Part shown: positions 9,332 to 17,680 of the stretch, one piece after another | Layout of the letters: each line of letters starts with the position of its first letter | How positions within the stretch are numbered: the stretch's first letter is position 1 | Origin: Streptomyces anulatus | GTDB lineage: Bacteria; Actinomycetota; Actinomycetes; Streptomycetales; Streptomycetaceae | Direction: 5' to 3' | NCBI RefSeq assembly: GCF_014650675.1 | Contig: NZ_BMVK01000019.1 | Coordinates: 62,001 to 126,000 of the forward strand | Length of the DNA: 64,000 nt | Notes under the pieces: model-generated | What the model was told of the DNA's origin: nothing | Seen by the model: only the letters and a program-made list of their open reading frames with translations | Database searches by the model: none | Position numbers and translations under genes: made by a program

Positions 9332-9617
9332 GAACCACTGCCCCCTTGACCTGCCGGTCCGTCCGCTGCCCCGGTCAATCTAGTGCGCGCACACGGTGAG
9401 TTCAGCAACGCGCCCGGATAGTGACCGTCCCGGGGGCCGCGCGGACGCGGGCCGCGCGGACGGACGGCCGGTCCAGGCATGGGCGGTACGGCCGGGCCAT
9501 CTGTCCGCCAAGGACAAGGACACGCCCCCACCACTCCCGATCGGAGCATGCCCGCACCCCTCCCCCGCCCCTAGCCTGCAGAAAGAAGAGCGTCCGAAAC
9601 ACCCCCAGGAGCCCCTC

Positions 9618-10958
9618 ATGACCGCAATCCCGCAGGAGCGCCGCGTCGTCACTGCCATCCCCGGCCCGAAGTCGGTGGAGCTGCAGGCCCGCCGCCTCGC
9701 CGCCGTCGCCGCAGGTGTGGGCTCCACCCTGCCGGTGTTCACCGCCCGTGCGGGCGGCGGGATCATCGAGGACGTGGACGGCAACCGTCTGATCGACTTC
9801 GGGTCCGGGATCGCCGTGACCTCCGTCGGCGCGTCCGCCGAGGCCGTCGTGCGGCGGGCCTCCGCGCAGCTCGCGAACTTCACCCACACCTGTTTCATGG
9901 TCACGCCGTACGAGGGGTACGTCGAGGTCTGCGAGCAGCTCGCCGAGCTGACGCCGGGCGACCACGCGAAGAAGTCCGCGCTGTTCAACTCGGGCGCCGA
10001 GGCCGTCGAGAACGCGGTGAAGATCGCCCGTGCCTACACCAAGCGCACGGCGGTCGTCGTCTTCGACCACGGCTACCACGGCCGCACGAACCTCACCATG
10101 GGCATGACGGCGAAGAACATGCCGTACAAGCAGGGCTTCGGCCCGTTCGCGCCCGAGGTCTACCGCGTCCCGGTCGCCTACGGCTACCGCTGGCCGACCG
10201 GCGCCGAGAACGCCGGCGCCGAGGCGTCCGCGCAGGCCATCGACGAGATCACCAAGCAGATCGGCGCGGACAACGTCGCCGCGATCATCATCGAGCCGGT
10301 GCTCGGCGAGGGCGGCTTCATCGAGCCGGCCAAGGGCTTCCTCCCGGCGATCGCGCAGTTCGCGAAGGACAACGGCATCGTGTTCGTCGCGGACGAGATC
10401 CAGTCCGGCTTCTGCCGTACCGGCCAGTGGTTCGCGTGCGAGGACGAGGGCATCGTCCCGGACCTGATCACCACCGCCAAGGGCATCGCCGGCGGTCTGC
10501 CGCTGTCCGCCGTGACGGGCCGCGCCGAGATCATGGACGCCGCGCACGCGGGCGGCCTGGGCGGTACGTACGGCGGTAACCCGGTGGCCTGCGCCGGTGC
10601 GCTCGGGGCCATCGAGACGATGCGCGAGCTGGACCTGAACGGGAAGGCCAAGCGGATCGAGGAGGTCATGAAGGGCCGCCTGGCGGAGATGCGGGCGAAG
10701 CTGCCGAACGGCGACATCATCGGCGACATCCGCGGGCGCGGCGCGATGATCGCGATCGAGCTGGTGAAGTCCGGCACGAAGGACCCGAACCCGGAGGCGG
10801 CCGGCGCGCTCGCGAAGGCCTGCCACGCCGAAGGCGTCATGGTTCTGACCTGCGGTACGTACGGCAACGTCCTGCGCTTCCTGCCGCCGCTGGTGATCGG
10901 CGAGGACCTGCTGAACGAGGGCCTCGACGTGATCGAGCAGGCATTCGGCACGCTCTGA
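9618..10958 (+). CDS. gabT: 4-aminobutyrate aminotransferase
   Basis: PLP-dependent class III aminotransferase of 446 residues. It converts GABA and 2-oxoglutarate to succinate semialdehyde and glutamate. The PLP lysine is Lys288 in LITTAKGIAGGLP; VADEIQSGFCRTG holds the cofactor Asp, and GGTYGGNPVACAGALGA is typical of GabT. The ATG at 9618 is preceded by CAGGAG at a good distance. It is transcribed alone to the right. With the PucR regulator and aldehyde dehydrogenase on the opposite strand it completes a GABA-to-succinate path. It also takes the GABA made by the polyamine genes further right. Confidence 0.92.
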   Translation: MTAIPQERRVVTAIPGPKSVELQARRLAAVAAGVGSTLPVFTARAGGGIIEDVDGNRLIDFGSGIAVTSVGASAEAVVRRASAQLANFTHTCFMVTPYEGYVEVCEQLAELTPGDHAKKSALFNSGAEAVENAVKIARAYTKRTAVVVFDHGYHGRTNLTMGMTAKNMPYKQGFGPFAPEVYRVPVAYGYRWPTGAENAGAEASAQAIDEITKQIGADNVAAIIIEPVLGEGGFIEPAKGFLPAIAQFAKDNGIVFVADEIQSGFCRTGQWFACEDEGIVPDLITTAKGIAGGLPLSAVTGRAEIMDAAHAGGLGGTYGGNPVACAGALGAIETMRELDLNGKAKRIEEVMKGRLAEMRAKLPNGDIIGDIRGRGAMIAIELVKSGTKDPNPEAAGALAKACHAEGVMVLTCGTYGNVLRFLPPLVIGEDLLNEGLDVIEQAFGTL

Positions 10959-11106
10959 TCCTTCGAACCCGGGAACGGGCGGGGGTGGCCTTTCGCCGCT
11001 TCCGTCCGCCATCCGGGTGAGGGCCTGTGAAGAACGTGTGCGGGGGCGATGGCGGGAGGTGGCGGCGACTGTCGGCCGCCTCTTCGCTGCCGTACGGTTT
11101 CTGCAG

Positions 11107-11955
11107 ATGAGAGAAACACCTCGGTCGCGGGAAACCGCGGCCGACGCCGGGCCGGGGCTTCCCCAGCGCCGTCCCGGGCGTGCGTTCGCGCACACCGGAG
11201 CCTCCGGCTCCGGGACTCCTCACCGATCGGACGGCCGCCCGCCCCACACCCCCCGGGGCGCGCGGCGAACCGATCTCGCCGGCCATCCCGGAACAACCCC
11301 CCCTGTTCCCGGGTGGCCGGCCCCTCTCGTTTCCGGCGTCCTCGGTCTGCTCGCGGTCCTGTTCGCGCTGATCACCTGGCAGGTCGCCGTCGAGGGTCCG
11401 CTGCTGCGGCTCGACGAGCGCGTGGGCGGGGAGCTGTTCGGGCACGGACCGGCCGCGCTGACCCAGGTGTTCTCCGATCTCGGCGGGATGCCGGTGGCGC
11501 TTCCCGTGCTGACCTGCGTGATCGCGTACGCCCTGTGGCGGCGTGCTCTGCGGCTCGCCGTGTACGCGGCCCTCACCATGGCGGCGGTGCCCGCGCTGGT
11601 GATCCCGCTGAAGGTGGCGACCGCCCGGCAGGGGCCGCTGACGGAGGCCGTCAACTACTACCCGTCCGGTCATACGGCGACGGCCGCCGTGGCGTACGGG
11701 GCCTCGGCCCTGGTGCTGCTGGCCCTGCCCCGCCCGTCGTGGCTGCGGGAGGCGTCCTGGACCCGGGCGTGGATGATGCCCGTCGCCGCGATCCTGTTGA
11801 CCACGGCGACGGGCATCGGTCTGGTGCTGCACGGCTACCACTGGCCGCTGGACGTGCTGGCCAGTTGGTGCCTGGGGCCTCTGGTGCTCGCGCCCCTGTG
11901 GTGGGTCAGTTGCCGAAGTAGGCGTCGAAGTTCTTCGAGAACTCCCAGTTGTTGA
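11107..11955 (+). CDS. PAP2-family membrane phosphatase
   Basis: An integral membrane phosphatase of 282 residues in the type 2 phosphatidic acid phosphatase superfamily. The first 75 residues are Arg/Pro/Gly rich; about five transmembrane segments follow. The motif-2 core YYPSGHTATAA near residue 185 and motif-3-like HGYHWPLDVLASW near residue 240 hold the two catalytic histidines. Motif 1 is weak (KVATARQGP). Likely substrates are undecaprenyl or other lipid phosphates. The ATG at 11107 is a cautious choice, since the frame is open from 11017. The last 50 bases overlap the 3' end of the convergent chitinase gene, giving a Ser/Arg-rich tail. Confidence 0.75.
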   Translation: MRETPRSRETAADAGPGLPQRRPGRAFAHTGASGSGTPHRSDGRPPHTPRGARRTDLAGHPGTTPPVPGWPAPLVSGVLGLLAVLFALITWQVAVEGPLLRLDERVGGELFGHGPAALTQVFSDLGGMPVALPVLTCVIAYALWRRALRLAVYAALTMAAVPALVIPLKVATARQGPLTEAVNYYPSGHTATAAVAYGASALVLLALPRPSWLREASWTRAWMMPVAAILLTTATGIGLVLHGYHWPLDVLASWCLGPLVLAPLWWVSCRSRRRSSSRTPSC

Positions 11956-13729
11956 AGCGGTCCCAGTTGATGGACCAGGTCATCAGGCCGCGCAGGTCGG
12001 ACCAGGTCCCGTGGGTCTGGTAGGAGCCGCAGTCGGTCTTCTTGGTGAGGCAGTTGAGCGCCTTGTTGACCTCGGCCGGTGAGGTGTGGCCGTTGCCCGC
12101 CTGGGTGGAGGCCGGGAGGCCGATGGCGACCTGGTCGGGGCGCAGGCCGGGGAAGACCTTGCCGGTGTCGCCCGCCACCGGGAAGCCCGCGAGCAGCATG
12201 TCGGTCATCGCGATGTGGAAGTCCGCGCCGCCCATCGAGTGGTACTGGTTGTCCAGCCCCATGATCGGGCCCGAGTTGTAGTCCTGGACGTGCAGCAGGG
12301 TCAGGTCGTCGCGCAGTGCGTGGATGACCGGCAGGTAGGAGCCGGCGCGCGGGTCCTGGCCGCCCCAGGGGCCGGAGCCGTAGAACTGGTAGCCGAGCTG
12401 CACGAAGAAGGTCTCGGGCGCCATCGTGAGGACGAAGTCCGGGCCGTACTTCGCCTTGAGCGACTTCACCGCGGAGATCAGGTTGACGATCACCGGTGAG
12501 GTGGGGCTGCGGAAGTCGGTGTCGCCGGTGTTCAGCGAGAGCGAGTGGCCCTCGAAGTCGATGTCCAGGCCGTCCAGGCCGTAGGTGTCGATGATCTTCG
12601 AGACGGAGGTGACGAAGGCGTCCCGGGCGGCGGTGGAGGCGAGCTGCACCTGTCCGTTCTGGCCGCCGATCGAGATCAGCACCTTCTTGCCCGCGGCCTG
12701 CTTGGCCTTGATCGCGGCCTTGAACTCCGCCTCGGACTCGACGTTCGGGCACTCGGCGACCGGGCAGAGCGCGAAGCGGATGTCGCCGGAGGTGACGGAG
12801 GTGGGCTCGCCGAAGGCGAGGTTGATGACGTCCCAGGAGTCGGGCACGTCCGCCATCCGGGTGTAGCCGGAGCCGTTGGCGAAGCTGGAGTGCAGGTAGC
12901 CGACGAGGGCGCGGGGCGGGAGCTTGGTGTCGCCGCCTCCGCCGCCCGCCGTGGTGGTCGCGGTGACGGCGGCCGACTTCGCGGACTCCCCGGCCGCGTT
13001 GGTGGCGGTGACCTGGAAGCTGTACGCGGTGGAGGCGGTCAGGCCCGTCACGGTGGCGGAAGGCCCGGTGGCCGTGGCGACCTTCGTACCGCCGCGGTAG
13101 ACGTTGTAGCCGCTCGCGCCGGAGACGGGGCTCCAGGAGAGCGCGACGGAGGAGGAGGCGATCGCGGTGGTCTTGAGGCCGGCGGGGACGGCCGGGATCA
13201 CGACGGGCTCGCCGCCGGGGCCGACGAGGGTGAGGTCGTCGGCGTAGTAGGCCGGGGTGCCGTACCAGCCGTGGGTGTAGACGCTCACGGAGGTGGTGGA
13301 GGGGCCGGTCCTGAAGGTGGTGGTGAGCTGCTTCCACGCACCGGGGGACTGGGTCCAGGTGGAGACGTCGGTGGTGCCGGTGCCGGCCGCGCCGAGGTAG
13401 ACGTGGCTGCCCTGCACCCAGGCGCTCAGCGTGTACGAGGAGTTGGGCTTGACCGTGATGCTCTGGGAGCACTTGGCGTGGTCGTTGCCGGCCGGGGTCG
13501 CCTTGAGCGCGGAGGTGCCGCTGCGGGTGGGCGTGGAGACGGCCGTCCCGCTGGAGGCCGCGCAGTTCCAGCCGTCCAGGCCCGCCTCGAAGCCGCCGTT
13601 GCGTGCCAGGTCCACATCGGCGGCGCCTGCCGCCGGGGCCGTGGCGACCAGGGCGCCGGCGGCGAGCAGGAGGGCCGAGGAGACGGCCAGAAGTCCGGAA
13701 AATCTGACGGTTGGTCCGGTGCGTTGCAC
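11906..13729 (-). CDS. Secreted GH18 chitinase with carbohydrate-binding and fibronectin III domains
   Basis: A 607-residue extracellular chitinase that hydrolyses chitin. The GTG at 13729 has GGAGG six bases upstream. It starts a Sec signal peptide (hydrophobic stretch SGLLAVSSALLLAAGALVA, cleavage near AGA-AD at 36). Residues about 37-175 form a CBM-like beta-sandwich (NGGFEAGLDGWNC). Residues about 177-262 are a fibronectin type III module, followed by a Gly-rich linker. The GH18 catalytic domain fills the rest; its active-site motif DGLDIDFE contains the proton-donor Glu. The promoter carries a DasR-type operator, so regulation by N-acetylglucosamine status is expected. The 3' end overlaps the convergent PAP2 gene. 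Confidence 0.93.
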   Translation of the reverse strand: MQRTGPTVRFSGLLAVSSALLLAAGALVATAPAAGAADVDLARNGGFEAGLDGWNCAASSGTAVSTPTRSGTSALKATPAGNDHAKCSQSITVKPNSSYTLSAWVQGSHVYLGAAGTGTTDVSTWTQSPGAWKQLTTTFRTGPSTTSVSVYTHGWYGTPAYYADDLTLVGPGGEPVVIPAVPAGLKTTAIASSSVALSWSPVSGASGYNVYRGGTKVATATGPSATVTGLTASTAYSFQVTATNAAGESAKSAAVTATTTAGGGGGDTKLPPRALVGYLHSSFANGSGYTRMADVPDSWDVINLAFGEPTSVTSGDIRFALCPVAECPNVESEAEFKAAIKAKQAAGKKVLISIGGQNGQVQLASTAARDAFVTSVSKIIDTYGLDGLDIDFEGHSLSLNTGDTDFRSPTSPVIVNLISAVKSLKAKYGPDFVLTMAPETFFVQLGYQFYGSGPWGGQDPRAGSYLPVIHALRDDLTLLHVQDYNSGPIMGLDNQYHSMGGADFHIAMTDMLLAGFPVAGDTGKVFPGLRPDQVAIGLPASTQAGNGHTSPAEVNKALNCLTKKTDCGSYQTHGTWSDLRGLMTWSINWDRFNNWEFSKNFDAYFGN

Positions 13730-13770
13730 AACAGCCTCCGCGCAGGGGGGAATTCGTGGTTGGCGTGCGC

Positions 13771-13801
13771 ATAACATGGTCCAGACCAATCAGGTTGTCA
13801 A
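13771..13801 (-). promoter_or_regulatory. Chitinase promoter with DasR-responsive element (dre)
   Basis: Read on the minus strand, a perfect -35 TTGACA (13796-13801) is followed by ATTGGTCTGGACCATG (13775-13790). This is a near-match to the DasR dre consensus ACTGGTCTAGACCAGT and to the 12-bp direct-repeat motif of Streptomyces chitinase promoters. A -10-like TGTTAT lies at 13771-13776. The operator occupies the spacer, so bound repressor would block polymerase. The spacer of 19 bases is slightly long. Confidence 0.8.
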
Positions 13802-13818
13802 GACCTCTGGCAGCCGGC

Positions 13819-14292
13819 TCAGCCCTCCGGGCGTTCCGCGCGGGCGTCCCCGGCGGCCGCGCCGGCCGCCTCGTGCATCGCGAGTTCGAGGAGTCCGGCG
13901 TCGGTGAGGGTCCCCGAGCCGTCCGGCGGGACCAGCCAGCGCACTCCCCCGCCGGCCCGCCCCGGATACGGGACGACGATCCAGGTACCCCGGCCGCAGC
14001 CCCTGATACCGGTGCCGATCCAGCGGGAGACGGTGCCCGGCGGGACGAAGAAGCCCATGCGGGACTCCCCGAAGTCGGCGAGAACGGGGCCCGGGCGGTC
14101 GATCAGACGGGTGAGGATGTCGAGCGTGGGGTAGCCCAGCTCGCCCGGGAGGATCAGAACGTCCCAGCGCCTGCCGGCGGGAAGGAGCGCGATCCCCTGC
14201 GGATTGCGCTCCCACTCCCACCGGCAGGCGGCCGGGTCCGGCGCCACCGATGTGAGCCACTCGACCGCGGCCTTCGTTTCCGAGCCAGTCAT
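13819..14292 (-). CDS. Conserved hypothetical protein
   Basis: A 157-residue soluble protein of unknown function, starting at ATG 14292 (MTGSETKAAVEW). The sequence has a Trp/Arg-rich N-terminal part (CRWEWERNPQGIALLPAGRR), a RWDVLILPGELGY stretch, and a PPGTVSRWIGTGIRG segment. It vaguely recalls the N-terminal part of actinobacterial bifunctional primase/polymerase-like proteins, but no catalytic motif supports that. It lies between the flavoprotein oxidase and chitinase genes on the same strand. A hairpin separates it from the oxidase and 89 bases including the chitinase promoter separate it from the chitinase, so it is probably its own unit. Confidence 0.6.
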   Translation of the reverse strand: MTGSETKAAVEWLTSVAPDPAACRWEWERNPQGIALLPAGRRWDVLILPGELGYPTLDILTRLIDRPGPVLADFGESRMGFFVPPGTVSRWIGTGIRGCGRGTWIVVPYPGRAGGGVRWLVPPDGSGTLTDAGLLELAMHEAAGAAAGDARAERPEG

Positions 14293-14314
14293 GACCAGCC
14301 TCCCGTTGACGTGA

Positions 14315-14338
14315 GCACCGGCGGGGTTCCGCCGGTGC
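14315..14338 (-). terminator. Terminator hairpin after the polyamine operon
   Basis: A perfect 10-bp stem (GCACCGGCGG and complement) with a GGTT loop lies about 100 bases past the stop of the flavoprotein oxidase gene and just before the hypothetical gene that starts at 14292. Confidence 0.65.
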
Positions 14339-14439
14339 GTACACGTGCGAGAGAGCGTTCGGCGTCGATTATGACGCGGGTTGAGGCTACTAGTTGGTAG
14401 TGAGGTGGGTCACAGCGCGCGGTCCGGGCCGGACGCGGC

Positions 14440-15858
14440 TCAGCTGTCGAAGCCGAGACCCAGCTTGTCCATGGTCTTCAGCCACAGATTGCGGTGCCCG
14501 CCGTTGCTGTCGGCGTGGGCCAGCGAGCGCTTGGTGATCTCGATCCCGGCCCAGGCGAAGGGCTCCGGCGGGAAGGGCATCGGCTTGGAGCGGACCATGT
14601 CCAGGCGGGTCCGTGCCGTCTCCTCGCCGGAGAGCAGGTCGAGCATCACATCGGCCCCGAAGCGGGTGGAGCCGACGCCGAGACCGGTGAATCCGGCGGC
14701 GTACGCGACCCGCCCCTGATGGGCCGTGCCGAAGAACGCGGTAAAGCGGGAGCAGGTGTCGATCGCACCGCCCCAGGCATGCGAGAAATTCAGTCCGGAA
14801 AGCTGCGGGAAGCACGTGAAGAACTGCTCCGCGAGTTTCAGGAACGTCTCCGGCCGCTGGTCGAGATCGGCGCTGAGCCGGCCTCCGTACGGATAGATCG
14901 CGTCGTATCCGCCCCACAGGATCCGGTTGTCCGCGGAAAGCCGGAAGTAGTGGAACTGATTGGCGCTGTCGCCGAGCCCCTGGCGTCCCTTCCAGCCGAT
15001 GGACGCGAGCTGCTCGGCAGTGAGCGGTTCGGTCATCAGCGCGTAGTCGTAGACCGGCACGGTGTACGGGCGGATCCGCTTGACGAGCGACGGAAAGATG
15101 TTGGTGCCGAGGGCGACGCGCCGCGCGAAGACCCGGCCGTACGGGGTGCGGACCGCCATTCCGGATCCGGAGCGGACCAGGTCCAGGCCCCGGGTGTGCT
15201 CGTGGATCCGTACGCCCAGCTCCAGGCAGGCCCGCTTCAGGCCCCAGGCGAGCTTCGCCGGGTGCAGCATCGCGACGCCGCGCCGGTCCCAGAGCCCGCC
15301 GAGGAAGGTGGGCGAGTCGACCTCGGCGCGCAGGGCGTCACGGTCCAGGAAGTCCACGCCCGTGATGCCGAGGCCCACGATCTCCTCGTGCCATTCCCGC
15401 AGCTCCTGAAGCTGGTGGGGTTCGGTGGCGACGTCGATCTCGCCGGTGCGCTCGAACTCGCAGTCGATGCCGTAGCGGGCGACCGCGGCCTCGATGGCGT
15501 CGAGGTTCCGCTCCCCCAGCTCCTCCAGCTTCGCGATGTCGTCCGGCCAGCGCTCCACACCGTTGGCCAGGCCGTGGGTGAGGGAGGCGGCGCAGAAGCC
15601 GCCGTTGCGGCCCGAGGCGGCCCAGCCCACCTCGTGCCCCTCGATGAGGACGACGTCCCGGTCCGGGTCCCGCTCCTTGGCGATGAGCGCGGTCCACAGA
15701 CCGCTGTAGCCGCCGCCGATGACCAGCAGGTCGGTGTGCTCGTCGCCGGTGAGGGCGGGCAGCGCATCGGGTTTGGCCGGGTCGTCCAGCCAGTAGGAGA
15801 CCGGCTTCGCGCCGGCGATCGATCGTGCGGCAGCAGTACGCATGGCAGCTGGGGCCAT
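14440..15858 (-). CDS. puuB: FAD-dependent oxidoreductase, gamma-glutamylputrescine oxidase type
   Basis: A 472-residue flavoprotein of the D-amino-acid-oxidase fold. The dinucleotide-binding motif DLLVIGGGYSGLWTALIA lies near residue 45, followed by GWAASGRNGGFCAASL, typical of PuuB/OrdL proteins. PuuB oxidises gamma-glutamylputrescine to the aldehyde with release of ammonia and peroxide. The ATG at 15858 has GAAGGAG nine bases upstream; a TTG at 15867 is too close to that site. It is the last gene of the polyamine import operon, behind a strong hairpin. No PuuA-type glutamate-putrescine ligase lies in this window. Glycine- or sarcosine-oxidase-like activity on another amine is the main alternative. 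Confidence 0.75.
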   Translation of the reverse strand: MAPAAMRTAAARSIAGAKPVSYWLDDPAKPDALPALTGDEHTDLLVIGGGYSGLWTALIAKERDPDRDVVLIEGHEVGWAASGRNGGFCAASLTHGLANGVERWPDDIAKLEELGERNLDAIEAAVARYGIDCEFERTGEIDVATEPHQLQELREWHEEIVGLGITGVDFLDRDALRAEVDSPTFLGGLWDRRGVAMLHPAKLAWGLKRACLELGVRIHEHTRGLDLVRSGSGMAVRTPYGRVFARRVALGTNIFPSLVKRIRPYTVPVYDYALMTEPLTAEQLASIGWKGRQGLGDSANQFHYFRLSADNRILWGGYDAIYPYGGRLSADLDQRPETFLKLAEQFFTCFPQLSGLNFSHAWGGAIDTCSRFTAFFGTAHQGRVAYAAGFTGLGVGSTRFGADVMLDLLSGEETARTRLDMVRSKPMPFPPEPFAWAGIEITKRSLAHADSNGGHRNLWLKTMDKLGLGFDS

Positions 15859-15883
15859 GGTTTCCAACTCCTTCAGGAATTTC

Positions 15884-15946
15884 AGGGGGTGTCTTGTCGG
15901 TCAGGCCGGACCCCGCGAGCCCGGCCTGACCGACAAGACACCCCCT
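15884..15946 (-). terminator. Perfect 26-bp intercistronic hairpin between potC and the oxidase gene
   Basis: Arms at 15884-15909 and 15921-15946 are exact reverse complements over 26 bases with an 11-base loop. The stem begins inside the potC stop codon and ends 25 bases before the oxidase start. It could terminate, attenuate or protect the 3' end of the transporter mRNA. Confidence 0.85.
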
Positions 15947-16748
15947 AGGGTCGAGCGTTGTTCTTGCGTCGGCTCGCTATGACCTGGCCGACGAGAACCA
16001 CCGATATCGCAATGATGAACATCGCGGTGCCGATGACGTTGATCTGCACGGGCGTGCCGCGCTGTGCCGATCCCCAGACGAACATGGGGAACGTGACGGT
16101 GGAGCCCGCGTTGAAATTCGTGATGATGAAATCGTCGAACGAGAGCGCGAAGGCGAGCATCGCTCCCGCCGCGATTCCCGGGGCCGCTATGGGCAGGGTC
16201 ACCCGCAGGAAGGTCTGCACGGGCCCCGCGTACAGGTCGCGGGCGGCTTCCTCCAGTCTCGGGTCCATCGACATGACGCGCGCCTTGACGGCGGTCACCA
16301 CGAAGCTGAGGCAGAACATGATGTGGGCGATCAGCACGGTCCAGAAGCCGAGCTGCGCGCCCATGTTCAGGAACAGCGTGAGCAGGGACGCGGCCATGAC
16401 GACCTCGGGCATCGCCATCGGCAGGAAGATCAGCGAGTTGATCGCGCCGCGCGCCCGGAAGCGGTAGCGGACCAGCGCGAACGCGATCATCGTACCGAGC
16501 GCGGTCGCCCCGAGCGTCGCCCAGAAGGCGATCTGGAGCGAGAGGGAGAGCGAGCCGCACAGGTCGGCGACGCCGCAGGGGTCCTTCCAGGCGTCCAGCG
16601 AGAACCGCTGCCAGGCGTAGTTGAAGCGCCCGTTGGGCTTGTTGAACGAGAACACCATCACGACGATGTTCGGCAGGATCATGTACGCGAGGGTCAGCAG
16701 ACCAGCGATGACGACCAGGTTCCGGCGTATCCAGCGCAGTACGGGCAT
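15945..16748 (-). CDS. potC: Spermidine/putrescine ABC transporter permease PotC
   Basis: A 267-residue inner membrane permease with about six transmembrane segments (for example NLVVIAGLLTLAYMILPNIVVMVF). The ABC permease cytoplasmic loop is EEAARDLYAGPVQTFLRVTLPIAAPGI (EAA motif), which docks on the ATPase. The ATG at 16748 shares its A with the TGA of potB, so the two are translationally coupled. The family length is 260-280. Its stop overlaps a long hairpin that precedes the oxidase gene. Substrate assignment to putrescine or spermidine rests on PotD similarity and the surrounding amine-catabolic genes. Confidence 0.88.
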   Translation of the reverse strand: MPVLRWIRRNLVVIAGLLTLAYMILPNIVVMVFSFNKPNGRFNYAWQRFSLDAWKDPCGVADLCGSLSLSLQIAFWATLGATALGTMIAFALVRYRFRARGAINSLIFLPMAMPEVVMAASLLTLFLNMGAQLGFWTVLIAHIMFCLSFVVTAVKARVMSMDPRLEEAARDLYAGPVQTFLRVTLPIAAPGIAAGAMLAFALSFDDFIITNFNAGSTVTFPMFVWGSAQRGTPVQINVIGTAMFIIAISVVLVGQVIASRRKNNARP

Positions 16749-17680
16749 CAGACCAGGTCCTCCGTCCCGGAGCGGCGGATGTAGAAGGTGACCGCCAGCA
16801 GGACGATCGCCATGAGGATGAACGAGAGCGCGGCGGCCGTCGGATAGTCCAGGACCCGCAGGAACTGGCTCTGGATGACGCTGCCGACCATCTTGGTGTC
16901 GGTGGAGCCGAGGAGTTCCGCGTTGACGTAGTCGCCGCTGGCCGGGATGAAGGTCAGCAGGGTGCCGGAGACGACGCCGGGCATGGAGAGCGGGAACGTC
17001 ACCTTGCGGAAGGTGGTGGCGGGGGTGGCGTAGAGGTCGCCCGCCGCCTCGTGCAGCCGGCCGTCGATCCGCTCCAGCGAGGTGTAGAGCGGCAGGATCA
17101 TGAACGGCAGGAAGTTGTACGTGAGGCCGCAGACGACCGCCATCGGGGTGGCGAGGACCCGGTTGGACTCGGTCCAGCCGAGCCAGCTGGTGACGTCCAG
17201 GACGTGCAGGGTGTTCAGCACGTCCACGACCGCGCCGCCGTCGGCGAGGATCGTCTTCCACGCCAGCGTACGGATGAGGAAGCTGGTGAAGAACGGGGCG
17301 ATGACCAGGACGAGCACCAGGTTGCGCCAGCGGCCCGCCTTGAAGGCGATGAGGTAGGCGAGCGGGTAGCCCAGCAGCAGGCACAGGATCGTGGCGGTGC
17401 CCGCGTACAGCAGGGACCGGATGAACTGCGGGTAGTACTCGCGCAGCGCGTCCACGTACGTCTGGAAGTGCCAGGTGACCTCGAAGCCCTGCTCCAGGGA
17501 GCCGGTCTGTACGGAGGTGGAGGCCTGGTAGACGAGCGGCAGGGCGAAGAAGACGACCAGCCAGAGGATGCCGGGGAGCAGCAGCCAGTAGGGGACGAGG
17601 CGTTTGCGGGTGGAGGGCTTGCGGAGCACCGGCTCCCGGGGGTCGGCTGGGGGCGCGGGCGGCGCCTCGGTGAGGCTCAC
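16748..17680 (-). CDS. potB: Spermidine/putrescine ABC transporter permease PotB
   Basis: A 310-residue permease. After a Pro-rich cytoplasmic N-terminus, the first membrane segment is YWLLLPGILWLVVFFALPLV, and about five more follow. The EAA loop is HEAAGDLYATPATTFRKVTFPLSMPG. The GTG at 17680 overlaps the potA stop by four bases (GTGA), and GGAGGA lies six bases upstream. It overlaps potC at its own stop by one base. It forms the heterodimeric channel with PotC in the polyamine importer. Confidence 0.88.
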   Translation of the reverse strand: MSLTEAPPAPPADPREPVLRKPSTRKRLVPYWLLLPGILWLVVFFALPLVYQASTSVQTGSLEQGFEVTWHFQTYVDALREYYPQFIRSLLYAGTATILCLLLGYPLAYLIAFKAGRWRNLVLVLVIAPFFTSFLIRTLAWKTILADGGAVVDVLNTLHVLDVTSWLGWTESNRVLATPMAVVCGLTYNFLPFMILPLYTSLERIDGRLHEAAGDLYATPATTFRKVTFPLSMPGVVSGTLLTFIPASGDYVNAELLGSTDTKMVGSVIQSQFLRVLDYPTAAALSFILMAIVLLAVTFYIRRSGTEDLV

